The notes beneath the pieces were generated by a model. The model made no database searches, was not told the DNA's origin, and saw only the letters and a list, made by a program, of their open reading frames with translations. The position numbers were made by a program, and so were the translations under genes. A stretch of 64,000 bases of DNA from Paralvinella palmiformis. Its lineage: Eukaryota > Annelida > Polychaeta > Terebellida > Alvinellidae. Of this stretch, positions 39,270-50,249 are shown piece after piece (positions within the stretch are counted from its first letter, which is position 1; each line of letters begins with the position of its first letter). Location: the NCBI GenBank assembly GCA_025642065.1, contig JAODUP010000326.1, positions 124,001 through 188,000 on the forward strand, read 5' to 3'.

Positions 39270-39554
39270 CCGTTGTTTAGATTCACGACGGTGTGGACAC
39301 ATAATGAAGATATATATACCTACACTTGGATGCACTGTTTGAACTGGAGACCAGAATGGCAAGGCGTCCCCGCTGTTTAGATAACTCAGGCCCCTCATCG
39401 CGAATCCCAACTCTGAGGTGGCCTTCTCACCAGATCCTCTGACTAAGGCAAACCCTTTCGAGACAAGGTCATGAAGTACAGACGTCAACTTATTGATGAC
39501 TCCAGACTTAGAGTTATCTTGGCTTTTGATTAGACGTGTATCTTATAATGGTGG
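39270..39554 (-). other. Unrecognised open stretch without ATG
   Basis: The minus strand is open for about 90 codons of ordinary composition, including SGVINKLTSVLHDLVSKGFA, with no in-frame ATG at its start. It may be an eroded exon of a lost gene or chance. No function is assigned. Confidence 0.15.
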
Positions 39555-39557
39555 ACG

Positions 39558-39558
<1 letters not shown>

Positions 39559-39602
<44 letters not shown>

Positions 39603-39645
39603 TATCATCATCATCATCATTATCGTAATCTACATTAACGTTGTT

Positions 39646-39681
<36 letters not shown>

Positions 39682-39748
39682 TGAAAATAATATGATAATA
39701 ATATAATATATATTATCATTGTCGTCATCATCATCATCATCATCAGGG
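39559..39748 (+). repeat. (ATT)n and (ATC)n trinucleotide arrays
   Basis: About 45 bp of ATT, then three ATC blocks separated by short spacers. Confidence 0.92.
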
Positions 39749-39749
39749 A

Positions 39750-41870
39750 ATGGAAAGACCAGCGGAGACACGTGACTGGCTGATGAATTCAACTTCCAGT
39801 CACGTGATCAGCGGAGGTAATGTAGGAAGTAAATATTTTATACAGAACCTACTCCATATCGATTCCTCCCGCCCACCCCCGTCAAAAAAACAACAACAAC
39901 ACACGCCCCGTTCCACCCCCCGCCGGGCCACATCATTACATCGGTAATGTATCAACGACGTAATTGCTATAATGGACACCGTCGGTCACCATCGGCAAGA
40001 CTTCCGGTTACCAATACCGACTCGACGATGGCCAAATTAGCGTGATTATCGTCTCGGAGCGATGCTCTCCGGGACGTTGAGCTGTCCGCGACGTCGACAA
40101 ACCGGTCCACCGATCGGCCGTACGCCACTCGCGACGGGACAAATCCATAACGATGCCCCATTAAAAACTCATCCGCTCCTCGCTTGTCCCCGGGGACAAT
40201 AGCCCCAGTCTTAGGTCAACTATCTTTTGAAGTCGGCGCTGTAATCCCTCGATTTGGGCGAGTCCTTCTTTGTCGGAAAATCGAGACATCACTGTACGAC
40301 TGTTTATAACGTAGGTAAGTCTAACCGAGCGCTTCCGTCGGCGGATAAAGTCCCGGTTACGATTAGGCTCCTTCGGCGCGGAAGGATCGGCGACGGGGAC
40401 GGCTAAGCGGAGCGTCGAATAAATAGTTCCGTGCGCGGTACTTGGCAGCTTCCTTCTGATCCCGAGTTCGGCTGAGTGGCTTTACGCCAGTTAGATGTTT
40501 GGGTTGGGATTTTTTCCCACCCGCTACGATCCGCCTCGCTCCATTGAACTGTAACTAAAAACCTGATGTACACTAATGTAAAATCTGCGGAAAATGTTTT
40601 CTAACCGACGAGGCAATTGCTGAGGAAGTACAAGATTTGAATTATTGCTTTGTTTTGGCTTTGAGCTAGTCTTGCACGGGGCGCTATGGCCTACTGACTA
40701 CTGGCTAACGTTGACTAGATCGAAATCTGTAACTGATGGATGAAACATGACTTAGCTAAAACTTGGATGACCTCGAGGCCTGCCATGCACTGCCCAGCCG
40801 ACTGCAATATGTGAGCAGCCTGCATGGAAGCAAAACAAATGCCAACTGCGTCTAAGGAATCGCTGCCATGATGCTTGTCTCGCAGCAATCTTTTGGACGC
40901 GGTGAAAAGTAAAACAACCTTCAGAAATAGGCCGACTTGGATTTGAACCCAGATGTTAGAAGGCTGTAGTCAACCGATCTACGGGGCTTAGGCCATGATG
41001 ACCCCAAAGAGTGTTTAAAACTCGATGTCAAGCTAAAAACATTTTAAAATTAGAGGAATTAGACGGAGTATGTCAAAAGTATATCTAGCATTTCTCGATG
41101 AATGGCCGTTATCTAATATTGTAAAACAGATGACTCAACGATGAAGCTGTAACTCCGTCGTTTTACCGCTGACTTATTTTTTAAATTATGGACGTAAAAA
41201 TGCAAATTGAGAAAAGACGACTTAATGTATATTTAATGTACTGTGAGGCCCCCGGTTGGTGTAACTAACACTAGTTTACTCTCAGACGTCTATGTGGGTC
41301 TAAACGTCTGCATCAGCGTAAACGCCACGTCTGAAATCGGTGTCAGCCAATAGGAAAGTCGTATATCATTCGCTGCCAGAGTGACCTAATATCGCATATG
41401 CGTCTTCCGGTAGTACTTCGTCCCCAATCGGGAATGGTTCGCCCTCCACGAAGTTTATCTAGAACGTTCAAAAATGGGAAAGAAATGTTTGATTGAAAAT
41501 CCGGTCACATGATTAATGGCGTGCACCGATCTGTTGGAAAATACATTTTTCAAGCCAATTTTTCGATTACAAGTTGGATAATCGTGACAATCGACGGCGC
41601 TTGAGAGGATTGACCAGATTTTATAGTCTTGCCAACTCGACACAATCCGTTCATGGAGACAGCCGATTTAGGTTGTCTCATCCAGCTTCGTGATCAATTG
41701 TCTTCGCAGACGGTTCTTGCCAGTTTGTTGATAAATCGAATCAAGAAATCAATATTCGAGATTATTGGAAACAACGTCGTTCTGTTGTTTGTTCAGCGAA
41801 AGTGAAGAATTAACGACTAATATACATGTCAACAAGATAGAGAGCGCGCGCGAGAGAGAGAGAGAGAGAG
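39750..41870. other. Gene-free stretch, CpG-rich in its first half
   Basis: 39980-40450 is CpG-dense without recognised coding. 40500-41870 holds only the old SINE piece at 40900-41000 and a GA run at 41850-41870. Confidence 0.4.
40900..41000 (-). mobile_element. Old SINE family A fragment
   Basis: On the minus strand: TAGATCGGTTGAC, GGGTTCAAATCC and TTTCTGAAGGTTG in family-A order. It is strongly diverged. Confidence 0.5.
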
Positions 41871-41890
41871 TGTGTGTGTGTGTGTGTGTG

Positions 41891-42048
41891 TTTTAGTTGT
41901 GTATTATAAGGCACAGGCACAGAGAATCTCGAATCGTGAATTCAAACTCTGGACGTTTCTTCGGGGGACTGAATCCAGAGTGGCGACTTTTCTTGCTGAG
42001 ACATGTGTAATGTCTCACCAGTCCCTAAGCCGCCAAGCAAAAACAAAA
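41891..42048 (+). repeat. Family D dispersed repeat preceded by (GA)n(TG)n
   Basis: The best-preserved copy: TATAAGGCACAGGCACAGAG, GTGAATTCAAACTCTGGACG, GGGGGACTGAATCCAGAGTG, AATGTCTCACCAGTCCC, CCGCCAAGCAAAAAC. Confidence 0.85.
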
Positions 42049-42059
42049 AGCGAATCACC

Positions 42060-42560
42060 TACAGACTGACATCTGCGCTGAAGCAGATCGTAATAGCGCG
42101 TCATAGCTTCGGTACTGTTCTTCCGTTGTGAATTTTGATTTATCGCTTCGAAATCTCCAAGAAACAGTCCCGACGGAGACCCGCTGAAGTTCCTTATCCG
42201 GCCTTGCCGTCGTCTGGTTCTCGCTAATATATCGTGACCGTGCCCATTTCGTCATAAGCTGTTATCGGCCTCGGGCACAAATCGTAGCCCAGTTCGAGTG
42301 CCATCGACCGGTGCGCGTTCGCCGGCCGCCATTTCCGATTTCGCTCCTGCCGACCCGGCCTCGTGTCGGCAACGTCGTAAAGAGACGACGTCACGTATCT
42401 TCCGTTCGGCGCTATCGCCGTTTGTGCGGCGTCAGTCTAATGATTCGTCGATCGCCGACGGTCACGTGCCAGTCGACGGCGGGAGTTCGCCGCACCGCGT
42501 CACCTCGGTCACGTGGTGTGGTAGTTACTTGTGTCAATATTTGCCAATAATTGCCGCTGA
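42060..42560. other. CpG-rich island upstream of the EF-hand gene
   Basis: CpG-dense, with GACGTCACG (about 42386) and two TCACGTG motifs (about 42462 and 42509). It lies about 2.5 kb 5' of the first coding exon and could hold a promoter or non-coding first exon. No transcription evidence is available. Confidence 0.3.
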
Positions 42561-43007
42561 TTTAGCCCACAGAATGGCTGATTGCGGGTGGTAGCCATGA
42601 ATGGCTTGTCTTGTTCGATTCTAGTTCAATGCGACCAAATCACGATGCGGTTATTTTCGTTCTTCTCGGGGGACGCTCCTTTGTAGGTGGCGCCTCTGTG
42701 GGTACATATCGGCTTTCATCGAGTAGCGTACGAGCTATCACTGCGTCGGAGTTTATTTGTGTGTGTGTAGCTTTTTTTTTTATTACTCGTTGTTTGTATT
42801 CGGTCAGTTATCAATGCGCACACAAAAACACAGATTAACACACCCCGATACCCGACGCCAACACGTCAATGTTCCAACACGTTTAGGCCGCGCCAGAACA
42901 ATTCGTGCTCTGGTGTGATGAGGATTCGTTGTTCTGGATTCAGTCCGTAAATGGTCAAGAGGTGTAATTACACTTCTTGACTTTGCACTAGTATTTTCTC
43001 TCTCTCA

Positions 43008-43039
<32 letters not shown>

Positions 43040-43501
43040 GTATGTGTGTGTGTGTCTATCTAGATATCTATCTAGATATCTGTCTATATATCTACATATC
43101 TAGATGTCTAGATGTCTAGACATGTAACGGTATAAACCAGTTCAGATTTAGCCATATTTTCATTGTATATATCAATATGGTTTACTAATTCGCTTCTAAC
43201 TCTAACCTCAACATAACATTAACAACAGTCATGTTCTCCTTCATATAGCATCATAAATCATATTCTATCATTTTAAACAATCAGTCCATCATCGTATGCC
43301 CGAACAACAGTTCACGGCACCAGTACTCGCTTTTATAATGCATAGGTGTGTGTGTATCCGTGTGCGTGTGTGTGTGCGTACCTACGTATGTGTGCGTGTG
43401 CGTGTGCGTAACGCGCGTGTGTGTGTGCGAGCAAGCGCACACGGGGACCGACGTATGCGTTTTGGCCTGATTACCATTAATTATCATATAAGGCTGCATA
43501 C

Positions 43502-43540
<39 letters not shown>

Positions 43541-43613
43541 CTACGACGACGACGACGACGATGATGATGATGATCACGACGACGACGGCTACGACGACGA
43601 TGATGACGACGAA

Positions 43614-43655
<42 letters not shown>

Positions 43656-44640
43656 ACAAGACACACTGATTGCCAACCTCTATTGAATCATCTGATCCTG
43701 AACAGAGAGAGGACTTGGCATCAAACAATCATGGAGATTACAAATTCTCAAAATGATCTCTAAACAGTCCCACATCAAAAAACGTCCCCAGACACGAAAT
43801 CGCCTGACCCCGAGACACAGGTCACGCACCGAACGAGGACGAAGCGAAACCTCGGCGCATCAAGTACGCAACCCGCAACCGCAACTGTGGTTTAACATCT
43901 AACTGGGAGGGGGAGCCACCTGACAGGTGTTCGGCGTTATCGGCACTCTCTTCGCGGCTTTCATTGTTAGAAATTCGCAATTATTCGTTACTGAATTATT
44001 GACTGGACGCTGGGGATTACATACCAATCTGCCGCAGGAGTTGGCTGGCTCACGCCAGACTCCGGAACAGGAAGAATACCTTCGCACGTATCTTTGTTGT
44101 CGGTATTTGTGGTGTGGGTGGGCCGGACAGATAGACACACACACACACACAGAGAGAGAGGGAGAGAGAGAGAGAGAGCGAGAGAGAGCGATCGCCTTGT
44201 TCGGAAAGCTGACGATATAGACGGGGCTTTAACGCAGTATATTTCGACCCGGAAACGGATAGTGAGACCCGGACAGCATACGCAGTCTGTAGTCTTTTAT
44301 GGTGTCGCTGCGGTCAGATTTTGAGCAGGATCGGAGACCAGTTATCTCGATAAGGTTTTATGCGAAGGTGTTTGATGGTGAATATCGGGCGAGGAATCAC
44401 TGTTTTAGTGGTCCGGGATATTATTACCAGGACATTCCGGATAGCGTGCGTTTACTAATAAAATAAGTTGACGAATCCGTGTGCATGTACGGATAGTTTC
44501 ATCAACGTCTATTCATATGTTTATTGATATGACGTCAACAATTTAGGCTAAATAATTTAAAAACATGGTTTTAATTTAGCAAATGTGTGCGTGTGTGCGT
44601 GCGTATGCTCGTATGTGTGTTGTTTGCGTGCGTGCGTGTG
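42560..44640. other. Gene-free stretch upstream of the EF-hand gene
   Basis: (TC)n at 43000-43040, GTGTGCGTG at 43345-43430, (ATG)n/(ACG)n at 43503-43655 and (CA)n(GA)n at 44134-44190. An acceptor-like CACCTGACAG at 43929 is followed by a plus-strand open stretch (GTG start, no known family). Confidence 0.45.
43503..43655 (+). repeat. (GAT)n/(GAC)n trinucleotide array
   Basis: About 150 bp of GAT and GAC triplets. One frame reads as poly-Asp and is an artefact. Confidence 0.93.
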
Positions 44641-44772
44641 TTTAAGACTGGAATAAATAACTGGCACATAGAATTTCGAATCGTGAATTGAAATTCTGGA
44701 CAATTTATCATCGGACTTCATCCAGAGAAGTGATTTTTCATGCTGAGTATTTGTATAATGTCTCACCAGTGC

Positions 44773-44777
<5 letters not shown>
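44640..44777 (+). repeat. Family D dispersed repeat with GT-rich DNA on both sides
   Basis: CTGGCACATAGAATTTCGAA, TGAATTGAAATTCTGGAC, CATCCAGAGAAGTG and AATGTCTCACCAGTGCC. GT-rich sequence lies at 44580-44640, and (TG)n at 44775-44830, just upstream of the EF-hand gene. Confidence 0.8.
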
Positions 44778-44815
<38 letters not shown>

Positions 44816-44992
44816 TGTGTGTATGTGCATGTGTACGTGCGTGTGCGTCCGTACGTGTGTGCATCATATTTATATCCGGGTACAACAGTTCTGTATTTAT
44901 ATGTGCCATTCATCTCCATTTTTCTAGACACCAACAACTGTCTGATCTGCGTCACTAACAAGGTCACGCTTGCCGTTATAGCAAACCAGAAG

Positions 44993-45000
44993 TGACGTCA
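44993..45000 (+). promoter_or_regulatory. Perfect CRE palindrome TGACGTCA just 5' of the EF-hand start codon
   Basis: The full 8-bp cAMP-response-element palindrome ends two bases before the ATG. It may be a real CREB/ATF site in a compact promoter or in the leader, or chance. An 11-base match (GTGACGTCACG) also occurs at 61191-61201. Confidence 0.35.
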
Positions 45001-45002
45001 CG

Positions 45003-45158
45003 ATGAGTGGGTGGAAGGAGTTGACCCCGGAAGAGATCGAGAACTACCGATATCACTTCCGGCAGTTTGACCTTAACGGCGACGGGGTCATCAGCACCAC
45101 GGAACTGAAGGTGGTCTTCAAAAACATGGGATATAGGATGTCTGAAGAACAGATAAAG
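45003..45158 (+). CDS. EF-hand gene, coding exon 1 (EF loop 1)
   Basis: This exon encodes residues 1-52, starting MSGWKELTPEE, with loop DLNGDGVISTTE. The donor after AAG is GTATGT (phase 0). The start codon has A at -3. A strong 3' splice site upstream (pyrimidine tract then TAG, ending 44927) suggests that this is the second exon and that a non-coding first exon lies upstream; the 5' UTR in this exon would be 44928-45002. Confidence 0.92.
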
Positions 45159-45767
45159 GTATGTGCGCGTGTGTGCGTATGGGCGTGCGTGCATGCGTGC
45201 ATGAGTGCGTGAGTGTGTGCGTGCGTGCGTGACTACAATGATAGATGCTTGGCGATAATAATAAATAACGATAAACGCGTCAACAATTCGTAGTGGCAGT
45301 GATAGCTGTGGTGTCATCATCGTCATCATCATTATCATCATCATCATCATCATCACCATCGTCATCATCAAGGTCATCCCTAAATAGCTGCGGCAACCGA
45401 GAAAACCCAGATCCACTCCCCAAACCACGTCCTTTCAATTAGCCGGATCGAAGGATTGCCCGGATGATGATGATGATGATGATGATATGTTGATGATGAT
45501 ATTATTATTATAATAATGGTTCATTAGCATCAGGAAAAACCAATTAAACTAGTAAAGTCATTTAAAGATTAACCTTTTGTTGGCTGATGATTCTACCACG
45601 TGACATTACTGTTATTATGTTTACTGTTATTGTTAATATGACTATTGTTGTTGTTGTTGTTTGTTGTTGTTGTTATGTATTGTTGCTATTATTATTATTG
45701 GTGATGGTCTTAATGGTGTTTTGTTTTTCATCGTTTTTGTTGTTTTAGTTAATTGTTTTCGGTAACT

Positions 45768-45830
<63 letters not shown>

Positions 45831-46281
45831 ATAACCAATGGATGTAAAGTAAATATGTACACTGGACAATGTACAATGTATCTTTATTATGGTTCAAAGC
45901 CGGCGGCGCATCATTAGCTAGTTAATTGGGTTTTTTTGTTCTTGTTATTAATGAGTAAGAAGTGAGTGAGTGAGTGAGTGAGTGAGTGAGTGAGTGAGTG
46001 AGTGAGTGAGTGAGTGAGTGAGTGAGTGAGTGAGTGGTTTCTTTAGCTTACAAATACAGGTGCCTTGGTTCGGTTCGAACCCTGACCGGGAATCCTGGAT
46101 CTCAGTGTTACTGTTAATCTTTATAGGCAGGTAATATGTATATTACCTGAAATATTCAGGTAATACGTCTATTGCTAACTGCGATGTAATACAGATTACC
46201 TGAACATTTCAGGTAATATACATATTATGTGTCATAATTCTAATAACTCCGACGATAATTGTAATAGAAGATATTCCACTC

Positions 46282-46315
<34 letters not shown>

Positions 46316-48574
46316 ATATGATGTTTATTAAGTATATATATAATTCTAAGAGCTGTTAATAGTTTACACATATAAAACCAGTTCAAAGCTTCAATTGTCA
46401 ACATAAACCGCCATCTTTCGTGATGGCGTTGTCCAGTTCGATATCCACGGTTCAATGGCCACGTATTAATAATAACAATAATCTTAGCGGTTACGGTCCT
46501 GAGCTCACAGAAAGACGATTCTAAGATTACGAAGCGCGCCAAAATAATGATAGCCCATTACTCTCAGATCGTGGCAACCGGCAAACGAAATTTAATATTA
46601 CGAAACGCCGGGTATTGTCACTGGGTATTGTCACTGGGTACTGTCACTGGGTATTGTTATCACTGGGTATTGTCACTGGGCAGCTCATTCCATAACACAC
46701 ATCGATTCCATCTCCATTATTAAAGCTCTAACCTCTGAACATTGGACTAAACTGACGCCAAAAATACGCTTAATAATTTATTTCCGCTGCTAGTCGGCCA
46801 TTAGCAACTGTCGGATTGCGTGCGCAGCTTTCCGGGGCGATCACGTGATTGGTAATCTCGCCCCACAATGGGTTTTTTCGCTCATTGGGGGATTTTAGGG
46901 GCTATAATTAGTACGGATAGATGCCGAAGACAGGTGTATGGGGCAATGTGTTCATTTAAATTGTATCTTTTCAATTAACTAATTATCGGGGGAGTTGTTT
47001 AATTCTGTCGTATTCAACGCCCGATTAATAAACGTACGTGCACCCTAGAGACTTCTACTACAGATTTCGCGTTCGATTTGACAGTATCTCGGTGAGAAAT
47101 GCGACGTTTCCGGTCTGCTTATGTGTGCGTGCGTGCGATCGCGTGCGCGTTTATTAGTATTGCTAATTTGTGTACAGGCACTAGCACGCGGGATAAAAAT
47201 GATTAAATCAAATTCATGATTCATCAGGTGATTTCGGGTCTTGTTAGATTAGCACGAAGCCGCATGTGTGTGTGTGTGTGCGTGTGTGTGTGCGTGTATG
47301 TGTGTGTGCGTGTGCGCGCGCGCGTGTGTGTGTGTGTGTGTGTGTGTGATGAAAATGTGTTTTATTTACTAATTTCATTATCTACTTAAAGATGACATGT
47401 ATTACCAAAATAATTTTCTAGTAATACAAACTATTATACTGATGTGAAGAAACATGTTTAATACAGATGAGGAACTGGTACAACGTTTTACACACACGCT
47501 CGCGCCCTAACACACGTACACACACACATACACATACACACACACACGCTCAGGTGTCAAAGGCAAATTAGCTTATATTTCTAATGCATTCCTTGATGAT
47601 ACACAAGAGAATTGAGAGGATTAAAAACATCTGGGATACAGTAATAGAAATAGTAGCTGTTATTGGGTTGTTCTTCTTATAGTGGTAGTAATAGTAGTAG
47701 TAGTAATAGTAGTAGTAGTAGTAGTAGTAGTAGTGATGGTGTCAGTGATGTTGGTCGAAGTAAGAGTAGTAATTGTTGTTGTTGTTATTGTTGTTGTCGT
47801 TGTTATTGTTGTTGTTATTGTTGTTGTTGTTGCTATTGGTGGTGGTGGTTGTGGTTTTATTGTAGCAGCAGTAGCAATAACGGTCGTTATTATGGTTGTA
47901 GTAGTAGTAGTAGTGGTGTTTATTGTTGTTGTCGTTGTTATTGTTGTTGTTGTTATTGTTGTTTTCAAGGTCGTTAGTTGTCAGCATGGTATACATCAGC
48001 GTAAAATGGTACAGTTAGCTTATTCTACGTCATAACGTGTAAATATTGCCTTAACATTAATTATATCAAGTGAAGTTAATTTCCTTATACAGTCAACACC
48101 TCAAATAGTATGAGGTGGTATAAATGGAGTTAATTTCCTTATACAGTCAACACCTCAAATAGTATGAGGTGGTATAAATGGAGTTAATTTCCTTATACAG
48201 TCAACACCTCAAATAGTATGAGGTGGTATAAATGGAGTTAATTTCCTTATACAGTCAACACCTCAAATAGTATGAGATGGTATAAATGGAGTTAATTTCC
48301 TTATACAGTCAACACATCTCATGCTACCAGGTAGTATAAGTGAAGTGAACTTACAGTCAACACATCTCCATGTATCAATATAGTTTTCGACTATATTATG
48401 TTAATTTCTTACATAATTCCTTATACTAGGCTATCATGAAGGCTAATGACATTGATGAGAATGGTAGTCTCAGCTTTGACGAGTTTGTTCAGGCAATGCC
48501 GAGAAACTCAGAAAACTTTACAGAGGAGGAACATAGGTATGTATGTATGTGTATGGGCGCGTGTGTGTGCGCGT

Positions 48575-48613
<39 letters not shown>

Positions 48614-50249
48614 TCTCCCTTTCTGCCATAACTTGATTGCTCAAAAAGGTTTTCGTGGCGGGTACTCCCATGGGTGTTGAGTGGCCCAGTAAGTATCGCC
48701 ATTTGCCTAATCCATGGCGCTAATATCCCATTCGTTGTCTTTCAGGATCGCTGAAATGAGACGAAAGTTCATGGAGTACGACAAGGATGGGAATGGTGTC
48801 GTGACCTTCGATGAGGCTCATGAGATCCTGGAGAAGGAACTGGCCTTTACTCCGGAACAATCCGTACAACTGATGAAAAAATACGACAAGGATGGCGATG
48901 GCGAGCTATCCTATGAGGAGTTCGTGAAGTTCTACACGAAGGTCAAGGCCAAGTAAGTTACGGTTCAATAGAGATCGTGCAACCTCTGTCAGTGACACCG
49001 ACAGATAGCGACATCTGGTGCATAAATATAATTGTTTAGTCGTCCCGTTGTTGAATAGACAGATAAACAAATATCGATGTAGCTGACACGTGCAAATAGG
49101 CAAATACAAACACACACACAGAGAGAGAGAGAGGGAGAGAGGGATAGAGAGAGAGAGAGTATTGGGCTATATTAAGCATAATGTATCACAATAGCTTATA
49201 TTCCTGTGTGTGTGTGTGTACGTGTGTGTGCTTGTGCATGCGTGCATGCGTGCGTGAGTTGTTCATCTTGATCCAGGCACGTGGTACAATGTGGCGAACG
49301 GTAATGTACTGATAGGTTAGTTCATGGTACCGGAGGGTGGTGCATGATAAATGTCTTTAATCGGTTGATTGCGGTGTATGTAAATTTTACACGTTACCGT
49401 AATTAGGTAATATATGATAATGTGTATCTGAGTGGTACATGATAGCTGAGGTGTGGGATACTTAATCATGGCTCACCTTAGTGATATATGGTAGTGATTG
49501 CTAAATGGGCCGAAGTCAAAGATGAAACACCCTTCAGATATGCCCACGCCGAGATTCGAACTCAGGTGGTAGTTATCTGTGATCTGTGCGATATCAACTA
49601 GACCACGGATGCGCCCCAGTGATAATGGTTGTGCTATGGGATAATTGATCATGTCACTTACTGATACATGGTGTGATACTTCATGATATATATATAGTAA
49701 CAACAAGTGACATATTTCATGGTATAAGAAAGTGGTATCTGCCTTGTGATATCTGGTAGTACGCAACAGTATCCATGGCATTTTTGTGGTATGTGCTATT
49801 ATGCGGATCTCACACAATATCCTAACACGGTAAAGTCTATTTCTAACAAAATCCCATTTGCACATGCTACCACAAATAAATAATAAAGCACATTTAATAA
49901 TTAAACATATTATACATAAACGTACAAACATACAAGTATGCATACATGTTATATACACCAAATGTATACACATTTTATAAATACATACATACATATATAG
50001 AATAACAAAACGCTTAGATATTAGCATTTTAATGTGAGTGACTGTTTCAGGGCCGACCAGATCCAGAAGATGTTCAACGAGTTCGACAAGGACGGTTCCG
50101 GATCGGTTTCGGTCAACGAGGCCAAAGATGTACTACGTAAGCTGAAGATTCCGGATCACGAAATAGAGTGTCTGGTCGCCCAACACGACAAAAACAACGA
50201 CGGCGAGCTCCAGTACGAGGAGTTCGTCTCCTTCCTGCTACACACGTGA
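45003..50249 (+). CDS. Six-EF-hand calcium-binding protein (calmodulin/calbindin-like), complete, 4 coding exons
   Basis: The spliced CDS joins 45003-45158, 48430-48536, 48746-48952 and 50051-50249 (669 nt, 222 residues plus TGA). All junctions are GT-AG, with intron phases 0, 2 and 2. Six 12-residue EF loops are visible: DLNGDGVISTTE (23-34), DIDENGSLSFDE (59-70), DKDGNGVVTFDE (100-111), DKDGDGELSYEE (135-146), DKDGSGSVSVNE (169-180) and DKNNDGELQYEE (203-214). Each has Asp at position 1, Gly at 6, a hydrophobic residue at 8 and Glu at 12, so all six should bind Ca2+. There is no signal peptide or membrane segment, so a cytosolic calcium sensor or buffer is likely. Six hands recall calbindin-D28k, calretinin and secretagogin, but those are longer (about 260-276 residues) and this one begins like calmodulin or troponin C. 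I give no symbol because orthology cannot be decided by eye. Reading through intron 3 would end the protein at residue 157 with four hands. Confidence 0.93.
45827..46290 (+). repeat. Composite dispersed repeat, copy 2 (GT-bounded, internal (GAGT)n and palindromic core)
   Basis: The unique parts match 29062-29680 almost base for base. The order is a (TG)n edge, about 125 bp of left arm, (GAGT)n at about 45961-46036, about 90 bp with a tRNA-like B box (GGTTCGAACC), a palindromic core with AGGTAATAT motifs (46133-46229), then a right arm into (TG)n. It sits inside intron 1 of the EF-hand gene. Confidence 0.88.
46605..46682 (+). repeat. Short 15-bp tandem repeat in EF-hand intron 1
   Basis: Five near-identical units of the type GGGTATTGTCACT, one with an extra triplet. 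Confidence 0.85.
47688..47965 (+). repeat. (TAG)n/(TTG)n trinucleotide cluster in EF-hand intron 1
   Basis: Imperfect runs of TAG/GTA followed by TTG/TTA units. They open all forward frames without Met-led coding. I see no splice sites that would make this an exon. Confidence 0.85.
48072..48341 (+). repeat. 54-bp minisatellite (5 copies) in intron 1 of the EF-hand gene
   Basis: Units start at 48072, 48126, 48180, 48234 and 48288, with an eroded sixth to about 48380. Units 2-4 are nearly identical and unit 5 is altered in its second half. Each full unit has nested inverted arms: TTATAC with GTATAA, and ACCTC with GAGGT. Each unit also contains TTTCCTTATACAG, which looks like a 3' splice site and resembles the real exon-2 acceptor AATTCCTTATACTAG 89 bp beyond the array. 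Confidence 0.9.
48430..48536 (+). CDS. EF-hand gene, coding exon 2 (EF loop 2)
   Basis: The exon runs from acceptor TTATACTAG to donor GTATGT. It encodes residues 53-87 plus two bases of Arg88, and holds loop DIDENGSLSFDE. Intron 1 upstream is 3271 bp and full of trinucleotide arrays, a composite GT-bounded repeat and a 54-bp minisatellite that ends close to the acceptor. Confidence 0.92.
48746..48952 (+). CDS. EF-hand gene, coding exon 3 (EF loops 3 and 4)
   Basis: The acceptor is TTGTCTTTCAG and the donor is GTAAGT. The exon encodes one base of Arg88 through two bases of Lys157, with loops DKDGNGVVTFDE and DKDGDGELSYEE. The donor itself supplies an in-frame stop if it is not used (AAG TAA), giving a plausible 157-residue protein with four EF-hands. 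Intron 2 upstream is only 209 bp. Confidence 0.94.
49487..49616 (-). mobile_element. tRNA-derived SINE, family A (truncated), in EF-hand intron 3
   Basis: On the minus strand it shows a tRNA-like head (TGGTCTAGTTG then TTCGAATC) followed by the family-A body with the CATATCTGAAGGGTG motif. It is diverged and truncated. Confidence 0.75.
50051..50249 (+). CDS. EF-hand gene, coding exon 4 (EF loops 5 and 6, stop)
   Basis: The acceptor is CTGTTTCAG. The exon completes Lys157 and encodes residues 158-222 with loops DKDGSGSVSVNE and DKNNDGELQYEE, ending FLLHT then TGA. A 3' UTR of about 220 nt follows, up to overlapping AATAAA signals. Confidence 0.94.
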
